Source: Nautilus pompilius (lineage: Eukaryota; Mollusca; Cephalopoda; Nautilida; Nautilidae). Taken from it: a stretch of 64,000 nucleotides of DNA. Below the pieces are notes generated by a model. That model saw only the letters and a list, made by a program, of their open reading frames with translations. It made no database searches and was not told the DNA's origin. How positions within the stretch are numbered: position 1 is the first letter of the stretch; each line of letters starts with the position of its first letter. Both the position numbers and the translations under genes were made by a program. Where the stretch lies: NCBI GenBank assembly GCA_018389105.1, contig JACATO010000925.1:620001-684000 (forward strand), read 5' to 3'. This document shows, one piece after another, positions 46,781-60,501 of the stretch.

Positions 46781-47068
46781 CTGTGGTGGCCAAAATTATT
46801 ACATCACAATAGTTTGAATTTTTTTTGTTTGCTTATTAAAGTATAATTTTTCCATGTTTACTGCAATGTTTAAACATTTGTTTTTTTGCTGACTTTTGTG
46901 TTTCTTCTGTTAAAATAATAATCTTTAATCAGAAAAATGTTATATTGTGCATCTATTGAGTCTGCGGTTGCATCTCTGCAATAAAGGGTAACATTAAGGA
47001 AGGTGGCTATGAATACTCACTATTTTGTTTAAAAGGATAAGGTCGTGTAATATCTTTGGCCACCATTT
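46781..47068. mobile_element. Tc1-type MITE
   Basis: About 288 bp flanked by TA (46779-46780 and 47069-47070). Left end CTGTGGTGGCCAAAATTATT; right end on the minus strand AAATGGTGGCCAAAGATATT, continuing ACACGACC against ACATCACA. The core GGTGGCCAAA-x-x-TATTACA is shared by both ends. The interior has no transposase. The ends are of the CAGTGGTGGCCAAAATTATT type found on some Tc1-like elements, so a Tc1 source in trans is likely. Confidence 0.8.
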
Positions 47069-47070
47069 TA

Positions 47071-50000
47071 ATATTTTTCAGCCCCACAAAAATTTCAAAG
47101 AATCCATGTTGAACTCATGTTTAAGTTTGTAATAATAACAACATATTTAAGGCATTAATGAACCAGTGTAATATATTTTTCTTTGGTTGTCTTTTGTGGT
47201 CCAAATGATTATTCTATGCATCCTGTTATTTTTATTTCATGTTTGGTGACTTTAGCTAGTAGCATTTTCAGAGTCAACATCTGACTTGAGTTCTGTGATA
47301 AGATCTTTGACAGGCAAGAAAATTCTGTTCACATTTCAACCATAAATTAGAATATGCTAAACAAGTGACCCAGTAAGTAGCATGGTCTTGGAAATAAATG
47401 AATTCATATGTGTCAGGTTAACGTTGAGAGTCTTACTGTTTAGCAAATAGGCTTATTAACAGTGAAAAGCATGAAATTGGAGTAACTATTGAATGCAACC
47501 TAAGATCAGACAGGTGAAGTGGTATGTAGATAAACAGAATGCTAAGTGTATTAAAATGAAGCATCTGGATATTTGTTTTTCTTTGGTTTGATAACTTCTA
47601 GAGCATGCAGTCTAGGAGGCCTCATGTCATTATCATGTTAGGGAAGTGGTGCTTTGCTGTTTGACTAGAATCATACGAAGAATGAAGCATTTTCTTTACT
47701 CTGAATGTGAAGCAGATATTGAACTTCCTAGTTTTGCATATCAAATGTTATGCAGAGATTTAAGTATAACGTTTTAATTTAAATGTTTCAAAATAATGAA
47801 CTGCTAAATAGGTTTTGGTATTATTATTTTGTAACCTCAGGTTAAAAGGGGCCACTGTAACTTTAGACTTTATAACAGGCTAAATCCATGTAAGTGGCCT
47901 TTAAGCTGCAGAGTGATGAATACATGGAAAAGTTCTGCCTGGGGCAGTTTATGTGATGCAATCATTGGATTTGTGTTTTGAAAAAACAAAGGCTTTACAT
48001 AAGTTAAGACCTTCTGCTAACTGTGTGTAACATTAATGGAAACTATTTACTTACTTGTAGAACATACTATTACTTTTTTGTGGCTGAAGAATTTGTATGT
48101 GTAGCACCTTCTAATAAACACCTAATAGTGCACTAAACCAAAAGATGTTACATCCTTAAAAACTTTGGAAATTGATGCAAAAGTGACATTTCATCTGTTC
48201 AAAACAAGAACAAATTTTAAAAAAAAATTAATGGGATCCAGCCTTCTATGAACATTAGACTCCTTATGAATCTCAAGTTTTACAAAAGAAAAAATGGCAC
48301 TGTGGCCTCGCTTGAGGAAATGAGACATGCCACAGCTGGGAATTTTCAACGAAGATAATTGAGATGCAGCATAGATTCAAATAATTTAAAAAAAAAAAAT
48401 TTTTTTTTTGTTGTTCAATAATTACTGGAAACTTTGCAAGATAAGTTGAAAATATAATGATAATCCAGTGTACTAAATGGACTTAACTCTTCACCTGAAA
48501 TGAAAGTAAATTTTAATTTTTTGAAAATTCCATTTTTGTGAACACATGCGCATATACATGCATGCACAATCATTCATTCTATAAACTTGCACAACTTGTA
48601 GGTGTCAGAAATTGAGAATATTTGACTTTTCTTACACATTGAATTTTTTTTTTAATTTCATATTGATAGTATTCAAATATCCTACAATTTTCATATGTGA
48701 AGATTTTAAAATTAGAAAAAGAAAAGAGTCTCCTTTATCTTACCTTCTCTGTAAGCAACCTTTGTTCTTTGTATGAATTCAATAAAAGCTTTGGTTAATC
48801 ATGCCATATCTTGTCTGCCATCTGCATTGTTGGACCCATGGCGTGACATTGCCAAATTCCTTCACAATGGAATGTTTTGATATGCAATATTATGTATTCC
48901 CATGCCATATAGTTTGGTTACCATTCTCTTTCATTCTGTGCCATACATGGCTCCCTTTAGAAAATTTTCAAGCCTTCTGATATTTCAGGTTTGTTATCTG
49001 CAATGCATTGTAATGAGTAAATTACACATGTGCATTATGGCTGTACAAATGAAAGGCAGCAACTATGGAGATAGTTTAATCTCTGTGCTCATCAAATCTC
49101 CTGTTATTAAAAATCAAAAGAACAATAAGTTGGAACCTGTGTATGAATGTATAATCTTACATTGGCTTAAAAATTAAAGCAAGATTTTTTTTTTTTTAAA
49201 ATTTTTTTAAATCCATTATTCTGTTATTGAGAATAGAAATAATTTTTTCAAAAATTGTTTTTGTGAACAAAATTATGCAGTAGTACCTAGGATTTTGCTT
49301 GGTTCTGTATAACTAAGGTAAGAAAGGCTTATTGATGAAAAGGTGAAAATAATTTTTTACCTGGCTATGGAATAAGTAGAAAGCGGGAATCCTGCAACTT
49401 TGTATGCTTGGAATTTCTACCATTACTCTAATAAATAGAAATAAAGAAATTTCTGATACAATGTTAAAGAATAAATATTCTTTTTTTCTAGAAGTTTCTA
49501 TTCTTGGTTTTGGTGCTGTTTGTTAATAACTGTAGGATGATACTAAATCTCCAGTAGGAAAGTCAAACTGCCTCTACTTTTTATGACAATGCTGTCTCCC
49601 AGGGACCAATCATTTTCTCCGATTTTTTTTGTTCCTTTTTCTTCAGAACTCTCTCTAAAATGTGATATTTGGAGAAGAGCACACAGAATCCATTTGTTTA
49701 TCTTTATTTGATAATAGCAGTAATATTTTCTTAGGGTCCTTTCGATAAAACTAATCACTCTACACGGTGACTCCTACATGAGCTCAGATACCATCTATTG
49801 TACATTCGACGTGAAAGAATTTAGGTAACTGCTTTTAAAGATGGGTATTAATACCTTTGAAGTTTTAGCTGTCATGTTTATCTTTTATAAATAAAGCATT
49901 TTAATTTAATCAACTAGTATAAACAGGGTGTAGCTACTGGTAATTGTTTTTGTTTATAATCTTTAAATACAAAATGATGATATTTAATTCTTGTTAATTA

Positions 50001-53000
50001 TGTAAATATTTATCTCAAATTCTTAGCCAGCAATCACTGAAAAAGAAGAAAAAAAACGTGGCATTGATTTGATTAAGTGCTATCCATATCAACCAACTGC
50101 TAATTGCTTTTATTTGAAGTCTTTACTCATTTAAAATTAACGTAAAAGATATATTTCTACCAAAATTTGTTATACTGAAAATATACAAATCAGCATCACG
50201 TGGCTAACCAGCGAATCACTAACCAAATGAGTTATCCTTTTTCTGATTATTTTTCAACTCAACATTCAGTTGGTTGTACCATGCACAGCATTCTGGGTAT
50301 TCGCACACAAGTTGTTTCAAATTTTATGTACATCATTAAAAGAGTTCTCTTTTTCTTTAAACAAAAAAAATTTCAACAAATACAAATTGCATTGTTTTAA
50401 AATGCCATGCTTGTAGTTGTGAGAAATTTGATGCCATCTTTACAAGAATGTTTGTTACTCATAAATGGGCTGCCAGGTGGAAGTGGATGCTTTTGTTGAT
50501 GATAGAGATCTGGTAAGATAAATGCTATACTACATCACATGATACATTAAACTGATTGTAAGTTCACAGTGTGTCATCAAGACCTAGACAGAGAGAATGC
50601 ATACTTTTAGTGTTGTTGACTTTTATTTGCACTAGATATCTGCCTGTAATTATAAAAGAGTATTCAGTGATTCAGTTAGCCACATTAATCATGTCTGTCT
50701 GTAATCTTGGCAATGTTTCTAAGTCTTAAAATGTACTAATTTATGCAGAGTTGCTATCAAATTGGCTAAATAGGACTGGATAATGGGGTGATCTTGTCCT
50801 TATTTTTTTTAAAGTATAAATTAATGTGTTTACTGGCTATATTTATGCAATGTTTGATTTATGGGTTTCTTATAATAAGTTTGAATGAGCTATTGATGGC
50901 ATTATCTTTGGAAATGCCAAGGATACGCTTATTGTATAAGTGGTGCCTTATGTTAAAAAGAAGCATGTGTGCTTGTGGATACATGGTACTACTGCTGTAC
51001 TCCATGCTCATGCAATTGATAGCCAATTTATAAAACACTAAGTAGTGTGTAAAAAAGTTGTGTACTTTAATCTGCATTTATAAGCACTGAATCTTAATTC
51101 CAGAACTGTTTAGAGGACAATGGCTACAGTAAATCAGTGTTTGATGACTTATAAGATCTAGATTTGTACCAGTGTGATTAAGGTATAGTTATGACTGGAT
51201 TGGATTGTTGCCACACTGAAAGCAAGGCATATGGGAGTTGAAAAGGGCAGATACATGGGATCATGGTGATGCTAGGCAGCAGAGGGTAGGAGACTATTTG
51301 CATTCTTACCCCTTCCCCGCTGATTTATAAGAATAATCATAATGTAAATATCAGTGGTAGCAATAGTGCTGGTTCTAGGAAACATGAACCACAAATACTA
51401 TTTTTCCTAAATAAGTTTCAGTACAAAAATGGAGATAGTGGGAAAAGATGGTTCTGGACCACCACATTCTTTCTGTTTTTGTCGTGTATTTATGGGATGA
51501 GAGAGGACAAAATTGGTCAGCATGGTTATAGTCTTTGTAAAACTAATGAGAGTACCTGTGAATTTCTCGTATTAAAAACTTCCATCCTTTATCAAAGGAT
51601 AGGAAAAAGCAGATCACTTTGGCTATGATTGATGGATACCCTTATTTATTCATAATTTAGTGATGTGCATGGTATGGTTTTTGAGCCACTATGCTACAGC
51701 GTTGTTTGGGAGAAGTCACATGCGGAGGGGCACTGCTCAGCTTTAAAAATGAATGGTGATGGTTTGTATGTGTAACTACAAGGTGAGAAGGCATTTCATT
51801 TTCTGTGGATCAGAGACTAGGGAATGAGAGATAGGAGGAATCCATGCGCTGAGTTTATTGGTGGTTTATACTGTGAAGATAAATTTACTAAGTCATTCCA
51901 TGGAGTATGGAAGACCTGCAATGACGTGGCATTGTGCTTGAACAAAAATCTTTGACTGCTGAAGTTAAAAGTGATCACCTGACGCCCTGCTGATGAAAGT
52001 ACTGACCTTCCGATAGCATACAAGTAGGCGTGGTCTGCTTCCATTGAACACTACTCTTTACAGAAGCGATGCTTTTGGTAACAAAGCTAAGTCCCAGGTT
52101 TTTTCAATCTATAGTCTAACCCTGTTTTACAATGTTTCTCGCACAAACTGGAATTTAAAACATCAAATTGTATGCAACATTTATTTCATTAGTTAAATAA
52201 ATACAGATGCATTTTGTGTGGGGGGTTAGTTGACATTTGGTGGAGAATAGCCTGCCATTTGTACTCAGGTCTCATCAAATTTAGCACTGTAGTCTTGCCG
52301 TTGGTGAATATTTGGAAGAAGGTGATTTAACAATGTGGTAAGTGGAGACTATCTTCTAATCTTTGTTTTCTTTTATACATAAAGTTGGCAGTTTTCCACG
52401 GCCAAAAATGCTTAACTCGTTGTTGCTGAGGTCATTACAACATTCAGTCACAATCACAATTTGGAAAACAGCTTGTATGCTACAAGTTCTTCCCCATATG
52501 TCCCAAAGAGGAGTTGGTGGGGGGAGAGGATGTGGAACATAAGTTTCTTACATTGAACCAAATTAACATGACGATATCTATCAGCCTGCAGGGAAGGAAA
52601 TTGAAGCATAATAAATCCTTTCTAGTCCTTTCACTCTCTCAACTCTTGTTGGCATGCGTGCCACATTTCAAGATTAGTACACATCCTCATGTTTTATTCA
52701 GACTCAGATCAGAGCAGTTAAATCTCTTGCATTTTTGCTGGCAATTTGTTGAAAGTTTAGATCATTAAGTTGACACTGACTGGAAGAAACTGGAAAGCAC
52801 CCAATGCTGCACTAGCTTGTAACCCTTATAGATGAGGCGTATACCACCTGACATTAGAGTTAATATCTTCACATAAAGCAAATAACGCTTCAAACTGAAC
52901 CAGGAGATTGCCAGCGTATGTAGGAGAAATATTAAAATGTCATCCCAAAGACAGTTATTTTTCAATTCTTTTGAAATTTGCATATGAAAAATAAAAAAAA

Positions 53001-56000
53001 CCTTTTTATTCTTTTGAATTCCTACAGTAGCAATAAATTTGCTGAAGTTGTTTTTCTAAGAAACAGATAATTTTATTCCTCCCCCTCCTTTTCCTAACTC
53101 AAGTTTATTTTTTAATCAGTACAATTTTTAAATTCAATTTTTGTTTTTGTTTCTTTTTTTCTACAATTTGAAAGGTGATGGCCTAATACCTGTCTGCAGG
53201 GCCTGCTATTACTTTTAATAACTAGAGAAGAAAAAAAGTAGAATTGTTCGATATTGTTCCCTTTTTTTAAAAAAAATATGGTGCCACTACAGTGGAGGGA
53301 ATTTCAGCAATCGTTGTAAAACCCGAAACATCTGAGACATTTGTTTAAATTATTAACTCTCTTGAAAATTCCTTAAGTTGCATAATAACTCTGGTGGTTG
53401 TTAAGATACTGTCTCTTCACTTTCATCAATGGGTCTTCTCATTTCCGTGTCCCTTGCATGTTTTTTTTACCATTATCATATTCACTGTTATGGTTTTCAA
53501 TTCACAGCGTGCTTCCATAGAACTCCAACATTGCATTTCTGTTTAAATGCCAATGAAAGGAACTGCTTAAAAGTTGTATTTGTTAAAACCACGTGGAATG
53601 ATGCAACTTTCTGTATGCCACCTTGATTACTCAAAGGCATTCTTTGAGCATTTGTATTGGAGCATGCTCCTAGGTCTTAACAAAGGCAGCACATGTATGA
53701 TATACTGTATATGAGTAAGTGAATTTCTTATTAGTTTCTGTTGAGTTACAGTAGACATTTAGTGCACATAAATACATACCTATGGTGAGCTTGTTGCTTA
53801 TACTAATGAGAGTCACAGGCTAATAAATTAAAGCTCTTGGTGCATGAGAACTTGGAAAAGAAAACCTCCCCTTGAGACTGATATTAACCTGAAATAAAAT
53901 AGCATTTTGTTTTCACATCTTTTTTGACATCAGAAGAGATGCAGAATATTTTTCAGTGGCTGGGTTATGTTAAGAGATATGCTTTAACAAGAAACAGAAA
54001 AGTAAAACAAGCGAATGAAGAGAAGTAGAGTCTGTGGCATTGCCATTTGTTTGTTTAGCTCTCTTAATATTGTTAGTTCTGAACCAAAGTCCAGTCTTGG
54101 TTCTAACTGAGGAGTATGATATTAGATGGCTAGAAGACCAACAATGAATGTTGTCTGGATTTCTTTAGCATCAGAGGAAAAGAAGGCGCATTGACTTGTG
54201 GCAGCCATTACAAATGAAAAGCTAACTTATGGGTAGAAGCTTTTTGACTACCTGAAAAAATGGGTGCCCATTCTATTTGTTTTGCATAAATAACCATTTA
54301 TGTTTAAAAGATTAGAAATCCATACATCTTCATTACTATAATTTTTAAAACAGCAGCTAATGAATTTTCATATTTGTTTTTTTAAAAATGTATTTAATTT
54401 TATCAGATAGGAGATGACTTGTACTGTGAACACAAGATAATCTATTCTCTGAAAAAATTTGAAGTTTGACGCAAAATCTTTTTTTAAAAACATTTCCATA
54501 GATTATTATATTTTTTCAAAATTTTTCTTTGTTTTTTTTCCTATCATTAAGTTTTAATCACATTACCAAAAGAAAAGTCAATGTATTAGTTTTATGAAAA
54601 GGTTACTCTCTTATTCAGGCAATTATTGACGGTGCTCAGACTTGCCATATACAGGCATCATGTGAAATAACACTATTGATTCTTTGACACGTTATTAAAT
54701 AATCTCAGTAATAGTTTGTAATTTGCATTAGTCATTTTCTGACTTTGTGAGAATGTTTTGTTTTTTTTTTTTTTTTGTATTTTTCTGCTCTGCAATCTTT
54801 GCAGGAACCACGCTGGAGTTTGCCAGTGTCGTCATGACATTACCTCTGTGAATATAGTTATCCTGAAAGTGATTTCTGAGCTCTTGTGATTCCCTGATAA
54901 TCATTAAAAACTACGTGGCACATGAAACAGAAAAATAATTTGGTTCTGCAATGATCAATAATCTGGTTATTAAAACTTTTTCATTACAGCATTTTAGTTT
55001 TTATTTCATTAGTTTAAATGATGCCCCTTTTTTCCTCTTTCTTTCCGTATTTTCTTTTTTTTTACTTCCTGAACAAAGAAACTTGCTTCAGTTTCCTCGA
55101 AAATTTCAAAGGGATCAGGATTTTAATTACTCTTCACTTTTGCAGTCTAAAGCACTTTTAACTATTTCTTTTAGAAGAGAGACGTTCTTGTTTAAATTTA
55201 CACATGATTTTTAATTGTAGCCTTTGGCATATAAAAGTAAATATTAAAGCAGTTTTTTTTTTAAACTGTAGAATGACTGATGCTTTTTTTATTATTATTT
55301 TTTTGTGTATTACATTTATGGAATAACATCAAATGTTATTTGATACCTCGGGTGGAAAGCCACCTCTTTTCCTTGATTTTCTTCCCAGCACCAGTTAAAA
55401 TCATCCCCTACTTTTAACCATATCAGAGGTTCATAACATAATAAGAACTACACAGTACAGTGTGATGATGGCGTGTTTTTTATTGAATAACCTGTTAACT
55501 TAACCCAAATGTTGCCAAACGCTATTTTCTTTGTTGTTTAGCTAGAAAAAGGGGTGATACTATCATTGTAGCTAGATTTTAGAGTATAAATAAATGTTTC
55601 GATTATGAGTCAATTAAAATAATGTACAAGTGAGTGAATGTTCAGACATTTTTAAACAATTAAAGTAATATATTTTTTTAATATTTAAAGGGCTATTAAT
55701 TATAATTTTGTTAAATTAAATTTTAAAAAAATGAACACACACTAAATGGTGGTTGGTACATTGGAAAAATCCTTTGTTTTGTTTGTATATTTTGTCATAG
55801 TGTGGTGCTGCAGATAAGGAACCCTGCATCCCTAAAATAACCGGCCCCTTTTTGTGAAGTATTTATATTACACTAATGTCATTGCCACACTAACACATGT
55901 AGATTGACTTTTCTTTCTATTGTATCTTTGTGGTTGATGTTGAACCTGCACATGTTATCTTTCTTCTTCTCAACTTAAAGTTAGTCTCTTGGTGATAAAA

Positions 56001-57216
56001 CCCTTGTTTAACTTGGACAACTTTCTAAACGTTTTTTCTCCTTTTTTTTTAGTTCTATTTAGGCTTTTAAAAATGTATTTGTTTCATTTTTTTACAGACA
56101 AAATGGTTTTTAACCTTTTACCAGATAAAAGCATTCAGGGGAACTTGTAATTATCATTAATAATGTTTGTCGGGCAACTTCAGCCATATTTGGGATTTAA
56201 ATGGATTCTGTTGAAATAGTAAGTTGTCTCTTGTCTAAAGTTGCATGGTTTTAATTTTAAAACTTTTTAAATATGTTTTAGTAAAAATAGAAAAGAAATA
56301 CATTTTGATAACATTTTTTACCCGAGCAGAACCTTCTAACTCGGATGGCATGCTTTTTGTCAGCTTCAGTGTTCCATCGTCTGTGACAGATTTTTTTATT
56401 AGAAACTCTCTCTGTACTATCTCAGCAGCCTGCAGAAAATACATCAGGTTTTCTTTGTTCATGCAGGTTACTTGTTGCAAAACCCATCTTATACCAACCT
56501 TGCAGTGCTCAGTTTGTCAGTAGTTGGTGCAAACCATAACCAATCCGTTAACTTTTTGTTATGAACAGCACCATTAGTTTGCTCGCATTGTCTTTCCATC
56601 ATTGAGACTTCGGGTTGTCCATCAGTACTCCTCTAACATGAATTCACTCTTGAACCAATGGTTTCATCCGTATCTTTTTACACTGTTGGCTGTGTAGAAA
56701 TAAAGTTTTAGACATTTTTCTCAGACATTTGTTGATTTCTCCCTGTATACAAATAGTGAATTTAATGGCTAACTATTGTAGTCATTTGGAGAATTTCAGG
56801 AAGTCTCTACCCTGAAAGCATCTATAAATGCATTATTAAATGTACCATTTGTTGTACTAAAGAGATGCACTAGATAAACTGTTTTGTATAAATATCCATC
56901 TCTCTGTCTTGAAAGTAACTTATAGATGTTCAGTCTGCTATGACATGTATGAAGTTTGAAGTTAGAGCCTCTTGTGACCCAAGAACCTGAGAAACAATAA
57001 AGATCGATTAACTAGGAAAATAATTTCAGATATCTCAATTAGATGTCCATGTATGAGAGCAAGTTGAATTCTTGCTGATCATTTAATAATGGACATCCTC
57101 TATGTCTCTAAATCATTTTGTAATCTCTTTCAGAGCGCTAACGTCCCTGACATAAGAGGACACCAAGCCTCTATTATGAATTAGTAAAAACCACAATAAT
57201 GTTAATCAAATACTTA
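47071..57216. other. Noncoding, nothing firmly recognised
   Basis: Ten kilobases of AT-rich sequence with A/T runs (48387-48410, 49185-49210, 54762-54777). A minus-strand exon candidate at 56322-56429 is listed separately. Other open frames, including the minus frame 51817-52044, could not be assigned. Confidence 0.55.
56322..56429 (-). other. Candidate minus-strand exon of 36 codons, unidentified
   Basis: On the minus strand TTTTCTGCAG precedes an open stretch reading AAEIVQREFLIKKSVTDDGT then LKLTKSMPSELEGSAR, followed by a GTAAAA donor. It is 108 bp with phase 0 on both sides in the open frame. The composition is protein-like and the splice signals acceptable. No family is recognised, and an open run of this length is expected by chance several times in the window. 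No linked exon is established. Confidence 0.3.
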
Positions 57217-57315
57217 GACTATTCATAAGAAGCTATGGATGGAATGTTTTCTAACAGCCCTCCCACCTCACAGTTGTGAGAGAAGCAATTCAAACAGCTC
57301 TATCATTTTCCAATA
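57217..57315 (+). repeat. Left arm of the 3.4-kb inverted repeat
   Basis: Begins GACTATTCATAAGAAGC and ends CATTTTCCAATA; pairs with 60502-60588. Confidence 0.85.
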
Positions 57316-57946
57316 AAAGCTCTCTTCATCATACACTCATTGTGAAGTTTGTCATTGAAAAGTTCTTGGAGCATTTTAAGATCTTTGTGTGTTTTTTTAA
57401 TTGGCAGTAAGGGCAAATGATTGTGATTTACTGAGTTTCTTAAATTTTGTATTTTAAATGTTTAACGTGTTGGTGATTTTGCTGAAAGTATTATACACAA
57501 GCATTTCTGATATGTGTTCGTGTGTGCATGTAAAAGGTGTTATAGAAAGGAAAAATGCTAACAATAATGTCCTGGCAAAGAAAAGAAAGAAAAAGAAAAT
57601 GGACCTCACATTACCTTGTGGTTCAGCATCTTATAAAGTTGTAACAGGGATCCCTGTGCAAGAATCTTATCAGTATATTGATATTTATATTTAATATCAG
57701 GAGCCTTATGTTTGTGATGGTCAGAACTGTCCAGATACGAATAAGTAGGTGATTGGTTTAATAAAGTTATTTATTGGTATCATTACCTTACTGTTGTCAG
57801 AGGTCTATTACAATTAAACAAGGAATACTTGACAATATAAGGCAAGATAATATGTAGTTTCCCTCTTGCTCACATGAAAGCTTTTTTAAAACAATAAAAA
57901 CTTTAATGTTTTAAGAAATGAAAATTGATTTGTTATGAAATGTCAT
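57316..57946. other. Left interior of the inverted-repeat element, no gene recognised
   Basis: AT-rich; an open + frame at 57458-57694 has a Lys-rich patch but no recognised domain. Confidence 0.5.
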
Positions 57947-57948
57947 TA

Positions 57949-58146
57949 CAGGTGCATCTCAAAATATTAGAATATCGTGGAAGAGTTCAATATTTTTTGT
58001 CAGTTATTTCAGAAAGTGAAAGTTGTATATATTCTAGACTCATTACATGTAAACTAAAATGTTTCAAGCATTTTTTAATTTTGATAATTATGGCCTACAG
58101 CTCAAAAAAAAGAGAAAAAATGTATCTCAAAATATCAGAATATTCC
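57949..58146 (+). repeat. Left terminal inverted repeat of Tc1-like copy 2
   Basis: About 198 bp with outer and inner direct motifs; near-identical in type to the right end of the same copy. Confidence 0.9.
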
Positions 58147-58229
58147 ATTTCGAGTTTGAGTAAATCACTATTTATGCAGTATAAATACCATGGATCTCTC
58201 AGTCTGGTTCAGTACACACAACCACAATC

Positions 58230-59235
58230 ATGGGGAAGACTGCTGACTTGACAGTTGTCTAGAAGACACTCATTGACACCCTCCACAAGGAGGGAAAGCC
58301 ACAGAAGGTCATTGCTGAAAGGGCTGGCTGTTTGCAGAGTGCTGTATCAAAGCATGTTCATGGAAAGTTGACTGGAAGGGAAAAGTGTGGTAGGAAAAGG
58401 TGCATAAGCAAGAGGGATGACCACAGTCTTGAGAGGATTGTCAAGCAAAGCCGATTCAAGAACTTGGGAGAGCTTCACAAGGAGTGGACTGAGGCTGGAG
58501 TCAGTGCATCAAGAGCCACCACGCACAGATGTGTCCAGGAAATGGGCTACAAGTGTTGCATTCCTAGTGTCAAGCCACTCCTGAACCAGAGACAACGTCA
58601 GAAGCTTCTCATCTGGGCTAAGGAGAAAAAGAACTGGACCGTTGCTCAGTGGTCCAAAGTCCTCTTTTCAGATTAAAGTAAATTTTGCATTTCATTTGGA
58701 AATCAAGGTCCCACAGTCTGGAGGAAGAGTGGAGAGGCACAGAATCCAAGTTGCTAGAAGTCTAGTGGGAAGTTTCCACAGTCATTGATGATTTGGGGTG
58801 CCATGTCATTCTGCTGGTGTTGGTCCACTGTGTTTTATCAAGTCCAAAGTCAACGCAGCTGTCTAGCAGGAGATTTTAGAGCACTTTATGCTTCCGTCTG
58901 CTGACAAGCTTTATGGAGATGCCGATTTCCTTTTCCAGCAGGACTTGGCACCTGCCCACAGTGCCAAAACTACTAGTAACTGGTTTGCTGACCATGGTAT
59001 TACTGCGCTTGATTAGCCATCCAACTCGCCTGACCTGAACCCCATAGAGAATCTATGGGTTTTGTCAAGAGGAAGATGAGAGACACCAGGCCAAACAATA
59101 CAGACCACCTGAAGGCCACTATGAAAAGCAACCTGGGCTTCCATAACACCTCAGCAATGCCACAGGTTGATCACCTCCATGCCACGCTGCATTGATGCAG
59201 TGATTCGTGCAAAAGGAGCCCCAACCAAGTATTGA
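58230..59235 (+). pseudogene. Tc1-like DD34E transposase, broken (copy 2)
   Basis: It starts MGKTADLTVV, but codon 11 is TAG (58260-58262) where copy 1 has CAG. From 58263 the frame is open through the helix-turn-helix region and the GRKRCISKR basic stretch that copy 1 lost, to FSD and the TAA at 58674-58676 shared with copy 1. Beyond it the second half shows further damage: a 1-bp change of length in the LMIWGAMS region, TAG instead of the Trp codon in LDWP, and a 1-bp deletion after NLW that breaks the frame past the catalytic Glu. FLFQQDLAPAHSAK with the second Asp and DLNPIENLW with the Glu are still readable. It is more decayed than copy 1 downstream, less so upstream. Confidence 0.93.
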
Positions 59236-59311
59236 GTGCACAAATGAACATACTTTTCAGAAGTTCGACATTCATATATTATAAATCCTTTTTTTTTTTT
59301 ATTGATCTTAT

Positions 59312-59514
59312 GAAATATTCTAATATTTTGAGATACGTTTTTTTCTATTTTTTTAGCTCTAGGCCGTAATTATCAAAATTAAAATTAAAAAATTCTTGAA
59401 ACATTTTAGTTTACATGTAATGAGTCTAGAATATATACAATTTTTACTTTCTGAAATAACTGACAAAAAATATTGAACTCTCCCACGATATTCTAATTTT
59501 TTGAGATGCACCTG
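59312..59514 (-). repeat. Right terminal inverted repeat of Tc1-like copy 2
   Basis: About 203 bp. On the minus strand it shares the CTCATTACATGTAAACTAAA stretch with the left arm, unlike the right end of copy 1. Confidence 0.9.
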
Positions 59515-59516
59515 TA

Positions 59517-60501
59517 TAGTTGTTGTCAATAAAATGTTAACACTTCATGTTTATAAAGTGAACATAGTTGAAGTAAACTCATAGAAAGGCATGTCATGAT
59601 CTTAAATATGTAACTATGAACATGACAATTAAATAATTTAAACATAAGAGGATCCCTTCAAATATATATTTTGTGTGAGAAGAGTTCAAAATAAACTTTT
59701 TGTTATATTTCTACATTTTCCAATGGTGATATGATTATGCACTGCATATGATGTATATATACACTAATAAATTGATTTATGTATCAAATCTGGAATATTT
59801 CATTGTTATGAGGCCAGTATGTGTGTGAAATGCTTGGATAAACTTTAACAAGAATAAATTGTAATTTTATATTACAAATATCTAATTTTCAAGATTTTAT
59901 AACTATGTTAATGGTGATGCTATTAGTAGCTTTTCATTCTTTTATGTTGTGTCTTTTTAAAATTTTGTTGCTGCTGATGGAAGTCATGATGCTAGCTGGA
60001 TGTTAAACCAGTGGTGCAAGACATGTACAGAGTTACTGCCACTAGATCTGATTAAAAAAAAAAAAAAAATGCCCTAAAAATTAACGATAAAGCCATAGGA
60101 TGAACATTTGCTAATTCTTTTTGTAAAACTGGGGGGGGTGACCAGATCCACATGCTCGTCATGCAGTAAGTTTTAACAAAATATACAGTTTCAGTGGAAA
60201 ACTCAAATATTTAATGTTTTGGGGGATTTAGTTAGAACTTAAGCTGCCAGCAATCGGATTAATGTTCGCGAAAAAGTAATTGTTTTAGGGAATTATCTAT
60301 CGATATTAGTGTCTACTTCAAGATTTCAGATGTACAACTTTGCTTGGATTTTAGAAATAACAAATATTTTTTTCATCCAGCTCGTTACTAATTTTTAGTT
60401 TTATTTTAATGTATGTTTACCCTTTTTTTTTTTGGCAATACTCATTAATGTGATACATCTCTCGTCGTTATAACCATTAGTTTTGTTGTTTTTTAATGCT
60501 C
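59517..60501. other. Right interior of the inverted-repeat element, no gene recognised
   Basis: AT-rich with an A-run near 60054-60069 and a T-run near 60423-60434; no coding block was recognised. Confidence 0.5.

Larger units (their letters stand above)
57949..59514 (+). mobile_element. Tc1-like DNA transposon, copy 2 (IR/DR type, defective)
   Basis: A 1,566-bp element with TA at 57947-57948 and 59515-59516. The ends (57949-58146 and 59312-59514) are close inverse copies of each other over about 200 bp, each with outer and inner ATCTCAAAATAT motifs (inner left 58121-58146, inner right 59312-59337). The sequence follows copy 1 (7089-8642) closely through the coding part. It sits inside the inverted-repeat element 57217-60588 and so is younger than that element. 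Confidence 0.95.

Noticed and set aside
50481-50516. Possible 36-bp micro-exon reading VEVDAFVDDRDL between a GCCAG and a GTAAGA, with a reverse-transcriptase-like VDD
   Set aside because: No pyrimidine tract before the acceptor, no neighbouring reverse-transcriptase motifs, and the length is too short to separate from chance.
51817-52044. 75-codon minus-strand frame (ADHAYLYAIGRSVLSSAGRQ) with a vague WD40-like feel
   Set aside because: No specific motif, no convincing exon borders and no linked blocks.
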